From positions 3,286,001 through 3,350,000 of the forward strand of contig NZ_CP119757.1 in the NCBI RefSeq assembly GCF_029320955.1: DNA of 64,000 nt, given 5' to 3'. Source of the DNA: Flavobacterium sp. YJ01 (GTDB lineage: Bacteria > Bacteroidota > Bacteroidia > Flavobacteriales > Flavobacteriaceae). Positions 49,795 to 59,851 of this stretch are shown one piece after another. The notes beneath the pieces were generated by a model that saw only the letters and a list, made by a program, of their open reading frames with translations, had not been told where the DNA came from and ran no database searches. Position numbers and translations under genes: made by a program. Position 1 is the stretch's first letter; each line of letters begins with the position of its first letter.

Positions 49795-50250
49795 TTATTT
49801 TTTTACATTTAATGATATTGAAGTCTGCAAAGTAGTAATTTTTCCTCCAGATGGGATTTTTACTAATAGGTGTATTTTATTATCGCCTATTGATTTTGGG
49901 ATAAACTCGTAATTAAATTTTGTTTGATTGTTTTGACCGATTTTAATTTCTCTTTTATTTTCAACCTTGTAAATTTCGTATTGAGGTAGTTTTTTATCTA
50001 ATGTGTGAAACAAGAAGGAAATATTATTTTTTTTTCCAACTGTAAAAGATTCTACATCCGGAATTCCAATTAACATCTGAGAATTTATAAAATCGCGTTC
50101 ATTTTTTGATAATGAATCTTTTAATTTTTGATTTTCATTTTCAAGTTGCGAAATTTTATCCAATAACGCTTTTTCTGCATTCAAACTATGATTTGAATTA
50201 TTACAGCTTAATAATGCACAACAGATAATTATAAAAATTGTTTTTTTCAT
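49795..50250 (-). CDS. Small lipoprotein with coiled coil
   Basis: A 151-residue lipoprotein: signal IFIIICCALLSC (lipobox Cys about 16), coiled coil 28-50 (AEKALLDKISQLENENQKLK), then a beta domain (VKKNNISFLFHTLDKKLPQY-like). No family recognised. Adjacent to hopJ by 9 bases. Confidence 0.65.
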   Translation of the reverse strand: MKKTIFIIICCALLSCNNSNHSLNAEKALLDKISQLENENQKLKDSLSKNERDFINSQMLIGIPDVESFTVGKKNNISFLFHTLDKKLPQYEIYKVENKREIKIGQNNQTKFNYEFIPKSIGDNKIHLLVKIPSGGKITTLQTSISLNVKK

Positions 50251-50284
50251 TAATTAAGAGAACTTTCTTGATTGTAAATAGCTT

Positions 50285-51004
50285 TTATTCTTCTTCGTCC
50301 TTAGAATATTTACTTTTCTTGGCTTCCTTTTCTATTGTTTTTCCAGCAACGACAACGACGATTTCGCCGCGTGGAGCTGTTTTTTCAAAATGCGCTAGAA
50401 CTTCTTTCGCTGTTCCGCGTACATTTTCTTCGTGTAATTTTGATAATTCTCTGGAAACACAAACCTGCCTGTCTTCTCCAAAATACTGGATAAACTCACC
50501 TAAAGTTTTAACAAGTTTATGCGGAGAAACATATAAAATCATCGTTCGTGTTTCTTCGGCCAAAGCCAAAAAACGAGTTTGACGTCCTTTTTTATCGGGT
50601 AAGAAACCTTCAAAAATAAATTTGTCATTTGGTAGTCCGCTGTTTACAAGAGCGGGTACAAAGGCCGTTGCGCCTGGAAGACATTCCACTTCAATTTTAT
50701 TTTCGACACAAGCGCGGGTTAACAAAAATCCTGGATCTGAAATTGCTGGAGTTCCTGCATCTGAAATCAATGCGATGGTTTCACCAGCCTTCAAACGAGC
50801 AATTAAATTTTCTGTGGTTTTGTGTTCGTTGTGCATATGATGGCTGTGCATGTGCGTGCCGATTTCAAAATGCTTCAAGAGCTTTCCGCTTGTTCGGGTG
50901 TCTTCCGCCAAAATCAAATCGACTTCTTTCAAAACCCGAATGGCTCTAAAAGTCATGTCTTCAAGATTGCCAATTGGCGTTGGAACGATATATAATTTTG
51001 ACAT
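50285..51004 (-). CDS. rsmI: 16S rRNA (cytidine-1402-2'-O)-methyltransferase
   Basis: Start placed at ATG 51004 (MSKLYIVPTPIGNLEDMTFR); an upstream in-frame ATG at 51037 is not needed. A 239-residue tetrapyrrole-methylase-fold enzyme with the SAM-binding ISDAGTPAISDPG loop (about 80-95), YVSPHKL and RELSKLHEE. It methylates C1402 of 16S rRNA with RsmH. Confidence 0.92.
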   Translation of the reverse strand: MSKLYIVPTPIGNLEDMTFRAIRVLKEVDLILAEDTRTSGKLLKHFEIGTHMHSHHMHNEHKTTENLIARLKAGETIALISDAGTPAISDPGFLLTRACVENKIEVECLPGATAFVPALVNSGLPNDKFIFEGFLPDKKGRQTRFLALAEETRTMILYVSPHKLVKTLGEFIQYFGEDRQVCVSRELSKLHEENVRGTAKEVLAHFEKTAPRGEIVVVVAGKTIEKEAKKSKYSKDEEE

Positions 51005-51109
51005 AATTAATTTTGATAATTTAAACACAGATTGCACGAATTATCACGAATGATTAAAGTGCATAAAATTTCACATAAATGAATTAGTGAAAATCTGTGA
51101 AATTCGTGT

Positions 51110-52186
51110 TTATGAGAATTTCTTTTCAATAATTCCAAGAAAACGTTCTGCGTAATCGTCTTTTCCTTCCCAATTATTATAATCTGGTTTGACCATATTT
51201 TCGATAAATTCTTGCGCTTCTGCATAAGAATCAAAAGTTAAAAGCTGGTTTAAAACTCGACTGTAATCTTCAGTGCTATTTCCGAAAAGGTTTTTTGTAA
51301 AAGCAATTCTGTCATTCAAATCAATATGAAAACCTCTTGCCAATTTTTCGTTTAAACTAACTGCTTTTGGCTGTGCGGGAGTTTCTAGAATAGCAGTTTC
51401 GACTTTTTTCTCGTCCTTTTTTTCTTCCTTAAAATCATTTATCGAAGGAGTTTTAGCAGGAACAGCTTCAAAACTATCGACTTTTACAAACTGGGCATCA
51501 GCATAATTTATTCCAAAATCTTCAAACAAAATTGTCGGAATTGGAGAGCTTTTAGCTTTTGGTTCTTCTTTTTCCTCTTCTTTAATTTCTTCAGTTTCTA
51601 ATTCAAAAGCTGGTTTGAAATCTGGAATTGGTTTCAATTCATTTACAGTTGTAAAAGAAAGTTCGTCAATCGCAGTTTTAGATTCTTCAATTTGTTCGAT
51701 TTCTTTTTCTGCTGCAGGTTCAATGATTTCAGCAACAATTGGTTCCTCTGTTTTTTCTTCAACTGATTCAATAACCTCGGCAGCAATTGGTTCGGTTTCT
51801 TCTTCAATAATTGGTTCAGCAACTTCAGCAGCGATAGGTTCTTCTATTTCTTCTTCAATTGTTTCAGGAATTTCAGCAACGATTTCTTCTGCAATTTCTG
51901 GTTCGTAAGATTCCTCAAGTTCAATTATTGCTGATGGCTCAGGAATTTCTATTTGAGCATGAATTGTTTCTTCTTTATCGAAAATTGTTTCTAACTCTGA
52001 AGTAATATCATTTTGTCCAATTGTTGGTTTTGCAGCGTCGAAATTCTCTTCTACAAATTTTAATACCGCTAATTTCTCGTATAATCTCTGAGTTTCAAGG
52101 TACAATTGATTGATATCGGATTTGTTCTTAAGCTTCAAAATTCGATGAGCAATGCTGATTAAATCGGCTTCCAATTTTTTTTTCAT
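51110..52186 (-). CDS. Acidic repeat-containing conserved hypothetical protein
   Basis: A 358-residue soluble protein. Residues 85-190 form a glutamate-rich degenerate repeat (units like EEPIVAEIIEPAAEK and EPIAAEVIESVEEK). The N-terminal 50 and C-terminal 90 residues are more conserved-looking (NDRIAFTKNLFGNSTEDYSR, then PDYNNWEGKDDYAERFLGII). No known family; probably a low-complexity linker between two helical ends. Confidence 0.75.
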   Translation of the reverse strand: MKKKLEADLISIAHRILKLKNKSDINQLYLETQRLYEKLAVLKFVEENFDAAKPTIGQNDITSELETIFDKEETIHAQIEIPEPSAIIELEESYEPEIAEEIVAEIPETIEEEIEEPIAAEVAEPIIEEETEPIAAEVIESVEEKTEEPIVAEIIEPAAEKEIEQIEESKTAIDELSFTTVNELKPIPDFKPAFELETEEIKEEEKEEPKAKSSPIPTILFEDFGINYADAQFVKVDSFEAVPAKTPSINDFKEEKKDEKKVETAILETPAQPKAVSLNEKLARGFHIDLNDRIAFTKNLFGNSTEDYSRVLNQLLTFDSYAEAQEFIENMVKPDYNNWEGKDDYAERFLGIIEKKFS

Positions 52187-52324
52187 AACTGTTGAAATTA
52201 TAGTGAATAAGGTATTTTAGTGTATTTAATGTCTGAATGTCTCTATTCTCAAGGAAAAATCAAAAGATAATTTTTTATTTCTGTTAATAAGCTTTCGCTA
52301 ATATTCGATTTGATAAAAATTTTC

Positions 52325-52332
52325 TACTTTTG
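52325..52332 (+). promoter_or_regulatory. Likely -7 element before tdk
   Basis: TACTTTTG is a full match to TAnnTTTG. It leaves an 90-base leader and argues against any gene start upstream of 52423. Confidence 0.5.
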
Positions 52333-52422
52333 AAAAAATGTAAAACAACACATTTTTACGTCGATTTATTACCAGTACAAAGTAATAAAAACTATTCATT
52401 TTTAAAGGCAGAAAAATACAAA

Positions 52423-53013
52423 ATGTTTCTCGAAAATACAGTAAATCACAAAGAACAATTTGGTTGGATTGAAGTTATTTGTGGATCAATGTTTTCGGGT
52501 AAAACCGAAGAGCTGATTCGCAGATTAAAACGCGCTCAATTTGCCAAACAAAGAGTCGAAATCTTTAAACCTGCTATTGATACACGCTATCATGACGAAA
52601 TGGTTGTATCTCACGACGCCAATCAAATTCGCTCTACACCAGTTCCTGCTGCGGCTAATATTTTAATTTTAGCGCAAGGCTGCGATGTGATTGGTATTGA
52701 TGAAGCACAATTTTTTGATGACGAAATTATTACAGTTTGTAATGATTTGGCAAATCAAGGAATTCGAGTTATTGTTGCCGGATTAGATATGGATTTTAAA
52801 GGAAATCCGTTTGGTCCAATGCCAGGACTTATGGCAACTGCGGAATATGTGACGAAAGTTCATGCCGTTTGTACCAGAACTGGAAATTTAGCTAATTACA
52901 GCTTTAGAAAAACCGCAAATGATAAATTAGTAATGCTCGGTGAAACAGAAGAATACGAGCCACTTAGCCGTGCAGCGTATTTTAATGCCATGAAAAAAAA
53001 TCAGGAAAAATAA
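52423..53013 (+). CDS. tdk: Thymidine kinase
   Basis: A 196-residue type II thymidine kinase. ATG 52423 is chosen over upstream non-ATG codons because the frame there lies in the promoter. P-loop [14 protein letters not shown] (about 22), Walker-B-like [11 protein letters not shown] (about 102), lid region and [10 protein letters not shown] tail. The C-terminal zinc motif of E. coli (CxxC) is reduced to CTRTG, a Bacteroidota-type variant. Phosphorylates thymidine. Confidence 0.9.
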   Translation: MFLENTVNHKEQFGWIEVICGSMFSGKTEELIRRLKRAQFAKQRVEIFKPAIDTRYHDEMVVSHDANQIRSTPVPAAANILILAQGCDVIGIDEAQFFDDEIITVCNDLANQGIRVIVAGLDMDFKGNPFGPMPGLMATAEYVTKVHAVCTRTGNLANYSFRKTANDKLVMLGETEEYEPLSRAAYFNAMKKNQEK

Positions 53014-53045
53014 AAATATATTATAAGCCGTAATTAATCTGAGAT

Positions 53046-53465
53046 ATGAGAAAACAAAACATTTTATTATTAATATTGATTGGAATTGCGGTTGCTTTAG
53101 TTGCGTATTTTCAACTTTTTCTTTCTGAAAATGCTAATGAAGTAAATACCGAAGTAGTTGAATTGGTTGCAAAATACAATAAAAATTGCCCGTTAAACAT
53201 TCAAGAAGGAATTCGTTTAGACAGCGTAAGTCTTCCAGAAGAAAGATTTGTTCAGTATAATTTGACTTTGTTGAATGTTGCTAAAGAAACGGCTGAGATA
53301 AATGTTATTAAAGAAGAAATTGAAAAAAGTTTGATTAGCACAGCAAAAGCAAATCCAGGACTTCAGGTTTTTAGAGATAATGATTATACTTTGATTTATC
53401 ATTATAGCGATAAAAAGAAAGAATTTTTATTTGATGTGAAGATATTGCCAGATCAATATAAATAA
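53046..53465 (+). CDS. Membrane-anchored hypothetical protein
   Basis: A 139-residue protein with N-terminal helix ILLLILIGIAVALVAYFQLF then an alpha/beta domain (CPLNIQEGIRLDSVSLPEER near 47, VFRDNDYTLIYHYSDKKKEF near 110). Lies 32 bases after tdk on the same strand. Function unknown. Confidence 0.65.
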   Translation: MRKQNILLLILIGIAVALVAYFQLFLSENANEVNTEVVELVAKYNKNCPLNIQEGIRLDSVSLPEERFVQYNLTLLNVAKETAEINVIKEEIEKSLISTAKANPGLQVFRDNDYTLIYHYSDKKKEFLFDVKILPDQYK

Positions 53466-53480
53466 TCAAGATTAATTTAT

Positions 53481-53527
53481 AAAGCAAACCCGATAGATCT
53501 TAAAAATCTATCGGGTTTGCTTTTTTG
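53481..53527 (+). terminator. Terminator after the 53046 gene
   Basis: 18-bp stem AAAGCAAACCCGATAGAT over a 7-base loop, then T run. Confidence 0.85.
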
Positions 53528-53533
53528 AAAACG

Positions 53534-53597
53534 ATTGTCAGGCTGAGCGAAGTCGAAGCCCTATACGCAATGCTTCGACTTCGCTCAGCCTGACAAT
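53534..53597. repeat. REP-like palindrome, CTGAGCGAAGTCGAAG class
   Basis: A perfect 26-bp inverted repeat: arm 53534-53559 (starts ATTGTCAGGCTGAGCG) and arm 53572-53597. Related to 36015 and 44598. Confidence 0.85.
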
Positions 53598-53613
53598 AAA
53601 TTGAGAACATAAA

Positions 53614-53645
53614 AAACCCGACAAGATTTTAAAACCTGTCGGGTT
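53614..53645 (-). terminator. Terminator of rpoN
   Basis: AACCCGACAAG and the TGTCGGGTT arm, T-rich on the minus strand. Confidence 0.75.
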
Positions 53646-53690
53646 ACTATTTAAATGAACTTATATTTCTTATATGGTTATAAAAAAAAT

Positions 53691-55151
53691 CTAAATTTTC
53701 TTTCTCATTCTCGCTACAGGAATATCCAGCTGTTCGCGATATTTTGCGATAGTTCTTCTTGCAATTGGATAACCTTTTTCTTTTAAAATTTCAGCCAATT
53801 GATCGTCTGGAAGCGGTTTTCTCTTATCTTCTTCTTCAATTGTGTTTTGAAGAATTTTTTTAATTTCTAAAGTAGAAACATCTTCTCCCTGATCATTTTT
53901 CATTGCCTCAGAAAAGAATTCTTTAATTAGTTTTGTTCCGTATGGAGTTTCAACATATTTACTGTTTGCAACACGAGAAATGGTCGAAATATCCAAACCA
54001 ACCATATCTGCAATGTCTTTTAAGATCATTGGTTTTAGTTTGGTTTCGTCGCCATCCAAGAAATATTCTTCCTGATAATGCATTATCGCGTTCATCGTTA
54101 CAAAAAGCGTCTCTTGGCGCTGTCTAATCGCATCGATAAACCATTTAGCAGAATCTAGCTTTTGTTTGATAAACTGAACGGCATCTTTCTGAGCAGTCGA
54201 TTTATCACGAGATTCTTTATAGGTTTGCATCATTTCCTGATAATCTTTAGAAACGTGCAGGGAAGGAGCATTACGTCCGTTTAGGGTTAATTCCAATTCG
54301 CCGTCCACAATTCTGATTGCAAAATCTGGAACAACATTTTCCGTAACTTTATTATTTCCTGTAAAAGATCCGCCCGGTTTTGGGTTTAGTCTTTCGATTT
54401 CGTGAATCGCTTTTTTAAGCTGTTCGTTCGAAACGCTGTATTTCTGTAAAAGTTTATCGTAATGTTTCTTCGTAAAAGCATCAAACTGATTTTCGATAAT
54501 ATCGATTGCTAAATCAACATATTCAGTTGGAGTTTTGTGCTTTAATTGCAATAACAAACATTCTTGAAGGTCACGTGCGCCAACTCCCGAAGGTTCTAAT
54601 TCGTGAATAACGGTCATCATTTTCTCGACCATTGCTTCATCAGTATAAATTCCCTGAGTAAAAGCCATATCGTCTACAATATCCGGAATGCTTCTGCGGA
54701 TATAACCCATATCATCAATACTTCCAACAAGGAATTCAGCGATTTCGCGTTCTTCATCATTCAAAATAAAAGTATTCAGCTGATTGATTAAATCCTGATG
54801 AAAACTTATCGGAGCAGCAAAAGGTGTCTCGCGCTCTTCGTCGTCGCTGTAATTGTTTACCTGAGTTTTGTAATCAGGCGTATCGTCGTCGCTTAGATAT
54901 TCGTCAATGTTAATGTCGTCTGCTTCGATTCTGTCTGATTCTGCATCATCATAATCGTCGTAGTCTTCATTTGCATATTCATCAGCTTCGTAATCGTCTT
55001 CTTTACCAGCTTCCAAAGCTGGATTTTCGTTCATTTCTTCTAATAAACGCTGTTCAAAAGCTTGCGTAGGCAATTGAATTAACTTCATCAGCTGAATTTG
55101 CTGTGGAGATAATTTTTGGGATAATTTTAAATTTAAAAATTGCTTTAGCAT
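53691..55151 (-). CDS. rpoN: RNA polymerase sigma-54 factor
   Basis: A 486-residue RpoN: N-terminal activator-interacting region with QKLSPQQIQLMKLIQLPTQA and the acidic linker (54-105), core-binding domain, and a C-terminal RpoN box near the end, ARRTIAKYREQLDIP. Only sigma-54 in the window; needed by the activator at 30029. Ends at a terminator at 53614. Confidence 0.95.
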   Translation of the reverse strand: MLKQFLNLKLSQKLSPQQIQLMKLIQLPTQAFEQRLLEEMNENPALEAGKEDDYEADEYANEDYDDYDDAESDRIEADDINIDEYLSDDDTPDYKTQVNNYSDDEERETPFAAPISFHQDLINQLNTFILNDEEREIAEFLVGSIDDMGYIRRSIPDIVDDMAFTQGIYTDEAMVEKMMTVIHELEPSGVGARDLQECLLLQLKHKTPTEYVDLAIDIIENQFDAFTKKHYDKLLQKYSVSNEQLKKAIHEIERLNPKPGGSFTGNNKVTENVVPDFAIRIVDGELELTLNGRNAPSLHVSKDYQEMMQTYKESRDKSTAQKDAVQFIKQKLDSAKWFIDAIRQRQETLFVTMNAIMHYQEEYFLDGDETKLKPMILKDIADMVGLDISTISRVANSKYVETPYGTKLIKEFFSEAMKNDQGEDVSTLEIKKILQNTIEEEDKRKPLPDDQLAEILKEKGYPIARRTIAKYREQLDIPVARMRKKI

Positions 55152-55288
55152 TTGTTTTTGTTAAAAGTTTCAAGTTTCAAGTTTCAGGTTGTAGAACGTG
55201 CCACAACTTGAAACTTGAAACCTGAAACAAATATTATTATATTTTAAAACCTTAGAATCTTAGTACCTCAGTATCTTAGAACCTCAGA
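55152..55288. repeat. Intergenic inverted and tandem repeats before rpoN
   Basis: Two blocks, GTTTCAAGTTTCAAGTTTCA and its partner CAACTTGAAACTTGAAACCT, pair at 55166-55228; then near 55249-55287 are tandem CTTAGAA/CCTCAGTA units. No gene. Confidence 0.6.
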
Positions 55289-56734
55289 TTAAAATTCCGC
55301 ACTTCCAGGAGTTCTTGGGAAAGGAATTACGTCTCTAATGTTTGTCATTCCAGTTACAAACAATACTAAACGTTCAAATCCTAAACCGAAACCTGCGTGT
55401 GTTGCAGAACCAAATCTTCTCGTATCTAAATACCAGTATAATTCTTCTTGGTCAATTTCTAACGCTTTCATTTTTTCAACCAAAACATCGTAACGTTCTT
55501 CTCTTTCAGAACCACCAACGATTTCTCCAATTCCAGGGAAAAGGATATCCATTGCACGAACCGTTTCTCTTCCTGGTTCTGTGTTGTCGTTCAAACGCAT
55601 GTAAAACGCTTTAATGTTTGCTGGGTAATCAAACAAAATTACCGGACATTTAAAGTGTTTTTCAACTAAATAACGTTCGTGTTCCGATTGTAAATCAGCT
55701 CCCCATTCGTTAATGATATATTGGAATTTCTTCTTTTTATTTGGAGTTGAATCTCTTAAAATGTCAATCGCTTCAGTATAAGAAACACGTTTGAAGTTGT
55801 TTTCTAAAACGAAGTTCAACTTCTCTAACAAAGCCATTTCACTTCTTTCTGCCTGAGGTTTTGATTTTTCTTCTTCTAAAAGTCTTCCTTCCAAGAATTT
55901 CAAATCGTCTTTACAGTTGTCTAAAGCATATTTAATTACGTACTGAATAAAATCTTCAGCCAAATCCATGTTGTCATCAAGGTTGTTGAAAGCAACTTCT
56001 GGCTCGATCATCCAGAATTCTGCCAAGTGACGAGAAGTGTTTGAGTTTTCAGCTCTAAACGTTGGCCCAAAAGTATAAATCTGACCTAAAGCCATTGCGA
56101 AAGTTTCTCCTTCTAATTGTCCAGAAACCGTTAAGTTAGTGTGTTTTCCAAAGAAATCTTTTTTGAAGTCGATGTTTCCTTCTTCATTTTTTGGAAGATT
56201 ATCCAAAGGCAAAGAAGTAACTTGGAACATTTCTCCAGCACCTTCAGCATCAGCTCCAGTGATAATTGGCGTGTTTACGTAAACAAAACCTTTATCCTGA
56301 AAATATTTGTGAACTGCATAAGACAATACCGAACGCACACGCATAATCGCACCAAAAGCATTTGTACGTACGCGCAAGTGAGCGTTTTCACGTAAAAATT
56401 CTAAAGAGTGTTTTTTAGGCTGCATTGGGAATTTCTCTGCATCAGAATCTCCAAGGATTTCCAATTTTGTAACCTGAATTTCGTATTTCTGACCAGCACC
56501 TTTACTTTCTACCAAAGTTCCAATTACAGAAACCGCTGCTCCAGTTGTGATTCTTTTTAAAGTCTCTTCTGGTGTATTTTCAAAATCAACAACACATTGA
56601 ATATTATTAATTGTAGAACCGTCATTTAAAGCGATGAACTGATTATTTCTAAAAGTTCTCACCCAACCTTTTGCATTCACTTCCTGTAACGTAGTCGTAC
56701 TGTTTAATAAGTCTCTAACTTTTGTGTGTTTCAT
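55289..56734 (-). CDS. asnS: Asparaginyl-tRNA synthetase
   Basis: A 481-residue class II synthetase with OB-fold N-terminal domain ([18 protein letters not shown]), motif 2 segment [21 protein letters not shown] and motif 3 [10 protein letters not shown]. Charges tRNA-Asn. Ends with the [12 protein letters not shown] tail typical of AsnRS. Confidence 0.96.
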   Translation of the reverse strand: MKHTKVRDLLNSTTTLQEVNAKGWVRTFRNNQFIALNDGSTINNIQCVVDFENTPEETLKRITTGAAVSVIGTLVESKGAGQKYEIQVTKLEILGDSDAEKFPMQPKKHSLEFLRENAHLRVRTNAFGAIMRVRSVLSYAVHKYFQDKGFVYVNTPIITGADAEGAGEMFQVTSLPLDNLPKNEEGNIDFKKDFFGKHTNLTVSGQLEGETFAMALGQIYTFGPTFRAENSNTSRHLAEFWMIEPEVAFNNLDDNMDLAEDFIQYVIKYALDNCKDDLKFLEGRLLEEEKSKPQAERSEMALLEKLNFVLENNFKRVSYTEAIDILRDSTPNKKKKFQYIINEWGADLQSEHERYLVEKHFKCPVILFDYPANIKAFYMRLNDNTEPGRETVRAMDILFPGIGEIVGGSEREERYDVLVEKMKALEIDQEELYWYLDTRRFGSATHAGFGLGFERLVLFVTGMTNIRDVIPFPRTPGSAEF

Positions 56735-56810
56735 TTTTATATATAATTGATATTAAATAATATTCGTTTTGAACAACTGCAAATATAATCGATAATAATT
56801 AATTTTTGAA

Positions 56811-56888
56811 GCTGTTTCCCGCTCTTCGCTATATCTTTCTATTTTTAAAGGAAAAATAGAAAGGATGCCGCCACGATCGGGGCTAGGG
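56811..56888 (-). ncRNA. Conserved structured element, flavobacterial RNA candidate (copy 2)
   Basis: Minus strand: TAGCCCCGATCGTGGCGG, then CATCCTTTCTATTTTTCC hairpin loop, AAATAGAAAGATATAGCGAA and GAGCGGGAAACAGC. Same block order as copy 1 at 39684-39760 with a longer apical stem. Confidence 0.6.
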
Positions 56889-56921
56889 CATTTGGTTTCA
56901 AAAGAAGCAATTTCTCTTGTT

Positions 56922-57050
56922 TTGTCATTTCGACGAAGGAGAAATCTTCGTAAGAAACTCTACAAAGTTATGAGTTACTAAGCGGAGCTATTTGCGGAGA
57001 TTTGCTTCGCCTATTCGCTATCGCTCGAGTCTCCTTCGTCGAAATGACAA
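56922..57050. repeat. REP-like palindrome, TTGTCATTTCGACGAAGGAG class
   Basis: 21-bp arms at 56922-56942 and 57030-57050 with an 87-base loop containing CTTCG/CTATCG microrepeats. Related to the classes at 40072 and 63755. Confidence 0.75.
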
Positions 57051-57118
57051 TATTGTGGCAAATCTTTGTCGATCTTCGTGTGAGATTCCTCGTTCCTCGG
57101 AATGACAAACTGTACGTT

Positions 57119-57160
57119 AATCTTTGTCAAAGTTCGAAACTTTGACAAAGATTTTTTTAT
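57119..57160. terminator. Strong hairpin, terminator-like
   Basis: AATCTTTGTCAAAGTT and AACTTTGACAAAGATT (16 bp) with a 3-base loop, followed on the plus strand by a T run. It lies 43 bases past the end of the transporter gene. Confidence 0.7.
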
Positions 57161-57202
57161 TTTTAATTCGTGCCAATTCGTGAAATTCGTGGCAAAAAAA
57201 AA

Positions 57203-59569
57203 TTATTTCTCCAAACTCTCCAATTCTTCTTTCTTAGTTTTCTTCTTTTCGAAAGTTAAAACCAATGAAGGCAATACAACCAAGTTAGCAAACATCGCAA
57301 AAACCAAAGTACAAGAAATTAATCCTCCTAAAGCAATTGTACCGCTGAAACTTGATAATGTGAAAGTTGCAAAACCTAAAATCAAAACCACAGAAGTATA
57401 GAAAGTACTTACTCCAGTTTCTCTCAAAGCGCTGAAAACAGATTTCTTCACTTTTCCTTTATTTTGCATCAGATCATGTTTGTATTTCGCCATAAACTGA
57501 ATCGCATTATCTACCGAGATTCCGAAAGCGATACTGAATACCAGAATCGTCGAAGGTTTTAGAGGAATTCCAAAATAACCCATTAATCCCGAAGTAATAC
57601 AAAGCGGTAAAATATTCGTAATCAAAGAAGCTGCTACCATTTTGAACGAACGGAATAAATACAACATTAAAATTGCAATAGTCAAAATCGCGAACAATAA
57701 CGACTCGATTAAGTTGTGTGCTAAATAAGTTGTTCCTTTTTGGAAAACTAAAGCTTTTCCTGTAATCGTAACTTTATAACGCTCTTTCGGGAAAATTTCG
57801 TCAATTTTTTTGCGAAGTTTTCCTTCTACTTTTGCCATTTCATCGGTTCCGATATCTTTCATGAAAGTCGTGATTCGCGCGTATTGTCCAGTTGAATCAA
57901 CGTAGGCTTTCATTAAATTTTCTTTGCTGTTTTTGGTTGCATTTTTAGCATAACCCAAAATGAAAGTTTGTTCTTGAGAAGTTGGCAATTGGTAATATTC
58001 AGGATTTCCGTTGTAGAAAGCCTGTTTTGCATATTTAACCAAGTTTACAACAGAAACCGGTTTTGCCAATTCAGGAATTTCAGAAATAGTATTTTGCAAT
58101 TCATCCATTTTACGAATTGTTGCTGGTTTCATAACACCTTTTTTCTTTTTGGTGTCAATCATAATTTCAAGCGGCATTACACCGTTGAATTCTTTTTCGT
58201 AAAATAAAATATCTTTAAAGAAAGAAGCGCTTTTTGGCATTTCGCCAATTAAACTTCCCGACACTTTCATTTGTCTAACTCCATTTAAACTTACTGCAAA
58301 AAGTACCGCATAAATAATATAAACGATTGTTTTTTTGCCTTTTACTACCGTTGCAACAGTATTTAAAAGTGTCGAAATATACGTTTTGTCTAAGTGGTAT
58401 AAGTGTTTTGCTTTTGGCAATGGCATAAAACTGTAAATAATTGGCACGATAAAAAGTGTCAAAGTATAAACAGAAAGCACGTTGATTGAAGTTACCAAAC
58501 CAAATTCAAAAAGCAATTCGTTTCCTGTAATCATCAAAGTGGCAAAACCAATTGCAGCCGTTAAATTAGTCATCAAAGTCGAAGATCCAATTTTTGAAAT
58601 AACACGCTGTAACGCTTTTGCCTGATTATTGTGAAGTTTAATTTCCTGTTGATATTTATTAATCAAGAAAATACAGTTTGTAATTCCGATAACAATAATC
58701 AGTGGCGGAATAATTGCCGTTAAAATCGTGATTTTGTAACCAAATAATCCCAGTGTTCCAAACGACCAAGTTACACCGACAATTAAAATACAAATCGAAA
58801 TAAAAGTAGCTCTAAACGAACGGAAAAAGAAAAAGAAAATCAAAGAAACCGTCAATAAAGACGCTCCAATAAAAAGTCCGATTTCGCCTTTCATATTGTC
58901 TGCGTTGATTGTACGGATGTATGGCATTCCAGAAACTTTAAGATCGATTCCAGTAGTTTTTTCGAATTTATCGATTTTCGGAACTAAATCCTTTAGAATA
59001 AAAGTCTTTCTTTCAGCTGTATTTACCAGCGCTTTGTTCATGTAAATGGCAGAACGAACGCTTCCGCTTTCTTTATTAAACAAAAGACCTTCGTAAAAAG
59101 GAAGATTGTGAAACAAATCATATTGAACCGTTTTTAAATAAGCTGGATTAAGGGCTTTGCTTTCTTCAATAAAAGGCGCTAGAACAAATTTTTGGTTTAC
59201 AGTATCTTTTTCCAATTTCTTCAAATCGTTCAAAGAAATTACCAAATCTACTTCTTTTGCTTTTTTCAGACCATTCATCAATTCGGTCCAAGCAGCGTAA
59301 TTCTTAGGCGTAAAAAACTTAGGATCTTTAAAACCAATAACAATTAGATTTCCTTCTTCACCAAACTTATCAAGAAATTTTTGGTATTCTTTATTGGCAA
59401 TATGATCTTTTGGAAGCAGATTCGCTTCGGTATAAGTCATAGACAAGTTTTTCCATTGATAACCAAAGAAAATGGTTAGCAAGGAAAGAATAACTAAAAT
59501 AGTTATTCTGTTTTTAAGTATAATTCGGGCTAGTTTCTCCCAAAATCCGACTTGGACAGCGTTTTTCAT
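57203..59569 (-). CDS. RND-family transporter (HAE3-type)
   Basis: A 788-residue membrane protein with twelve predicted helices in two halves (sensor-like TM2-6 blocks at 225-400 and 620-780) and two large extracytoplasmic loops. Repeat motifs are in the LIEAxx region near 248 and GISVDNAIQFMAKYK near 680, in each half the TM4 core. HAE3 proteins export hydrophobic or amphiphilic compounds (hopanoids, lipids). Single gene; substrate unknown. Confidence 0.9.
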   Translation of the reverse strand: MKNAVQVGFWEKLARIILKNRITILVILSLLTIFFGYQWKNLSMTYTEANLLPKDHIANKEYQKFLDKFGEEGNLIVIGFKDPKFFTPKNYAAWTELMNGLKKAKEVDLVISLNDLKKLEKDTVNQKFVLAPFIEESKALNPAYLKTVQYDLFHNLPFYEGLLFNKESGSVRSAIYMNKALVNTAERKTFILKDLVPKIDKFEKTTGIDLKVSGMPYIRTINADNMKGEIGLFIGASLLTVSLIFFFFFRSFRATFISICILIVGVTWSFGTLGLFGYKITILTAIIPPLIIVIGITNCIFLINKYQQEIKLHNNQAKALQRVISKIGSSTLMTNLTAAIGFATLMITGNELLFEFGLVTSINVLSVYTLTLFIVPIIYSFMPLPKAKHLYHLDKTYISTLLNTVATVVKGKKTIVYIIYAVLFAVSLNGVRQMKVSGSLIGEMPKSASFFKDILFYEKEFNGVMPLEIMIDTKKKKGVMKPATIRKMDELQNTISEIPELAKPVSVVNLVKYAKQAFYNGNPEYYQLPTSQEQTFILGYAKNATKNSKENLMKAYVDSTGQYARITTFMKDIGTDEMAKVEGKLRKKIDEIFPKERYKVTITGKALVFQKGTTYLAHNLIESLLFAILTIAILMLYLFRSFKMVAASLITNILPLCITSGLMGYFGIPLKPSTILVFSIAFGISVDNAIQFMAKYKHDLMQNKGKVKKSVFSALRETGVSTFYTSVVLILGFATFTLSSFSGTIALGGLISCTLVFAMFANLVVLPSLVLTFEKKKTKKEELESLEK

Positions 59570-59851
59570 ATATTCTTTAAAAATGGATGCAAATGTAGTG
59601 AAAAGTGCTCGAAATCATAAATTAACCCATATATTTTACTTAACGTTAACACATATTTAGAAGATTTTCTGTTGTGATAATTTTCTTCTTTTTTACTGTA
59701 TTACGATTAGCTTTTCTCATATTTGTAGTGAATTTGTAATGAAAACGAAACATTTTGTTTTTTATGTCGTTTAAAAGGGATTGATGATAAAAGAATTCAG
59801 GCAATCTTTGATACTACAATTGCTATTATAAAATAATTCAAGAACAGCTTT

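Larger units (their letters stand above)
56735..57202. other. Intergenic region with structured element, REP palindromes and a terminator
   Basis: 468 bases without a gene. It contains the second copy of the structured element (56811-56888), the palindrome 56922-57050, a CTCGTTCCTCGGAATGACA half near 57090, the terminator 57119-57153, and a GTGCCAATTCGTGAAATTCG repeat near 57170. Confidence 0.7.

Noticed and set aside
52330..52422. A longer thymidine kinase starting at 52330.
   Set aside because: That codon is TTG inside a TACTTTTG promoter box; the family opens at the ATG 52423.
57102..57401. Frame reading opposite the end of the RND transporter gene.
   Set aside because: Most of it is antisense to the transporter's conserved C-terminus and it starts in the intergenic repeat.
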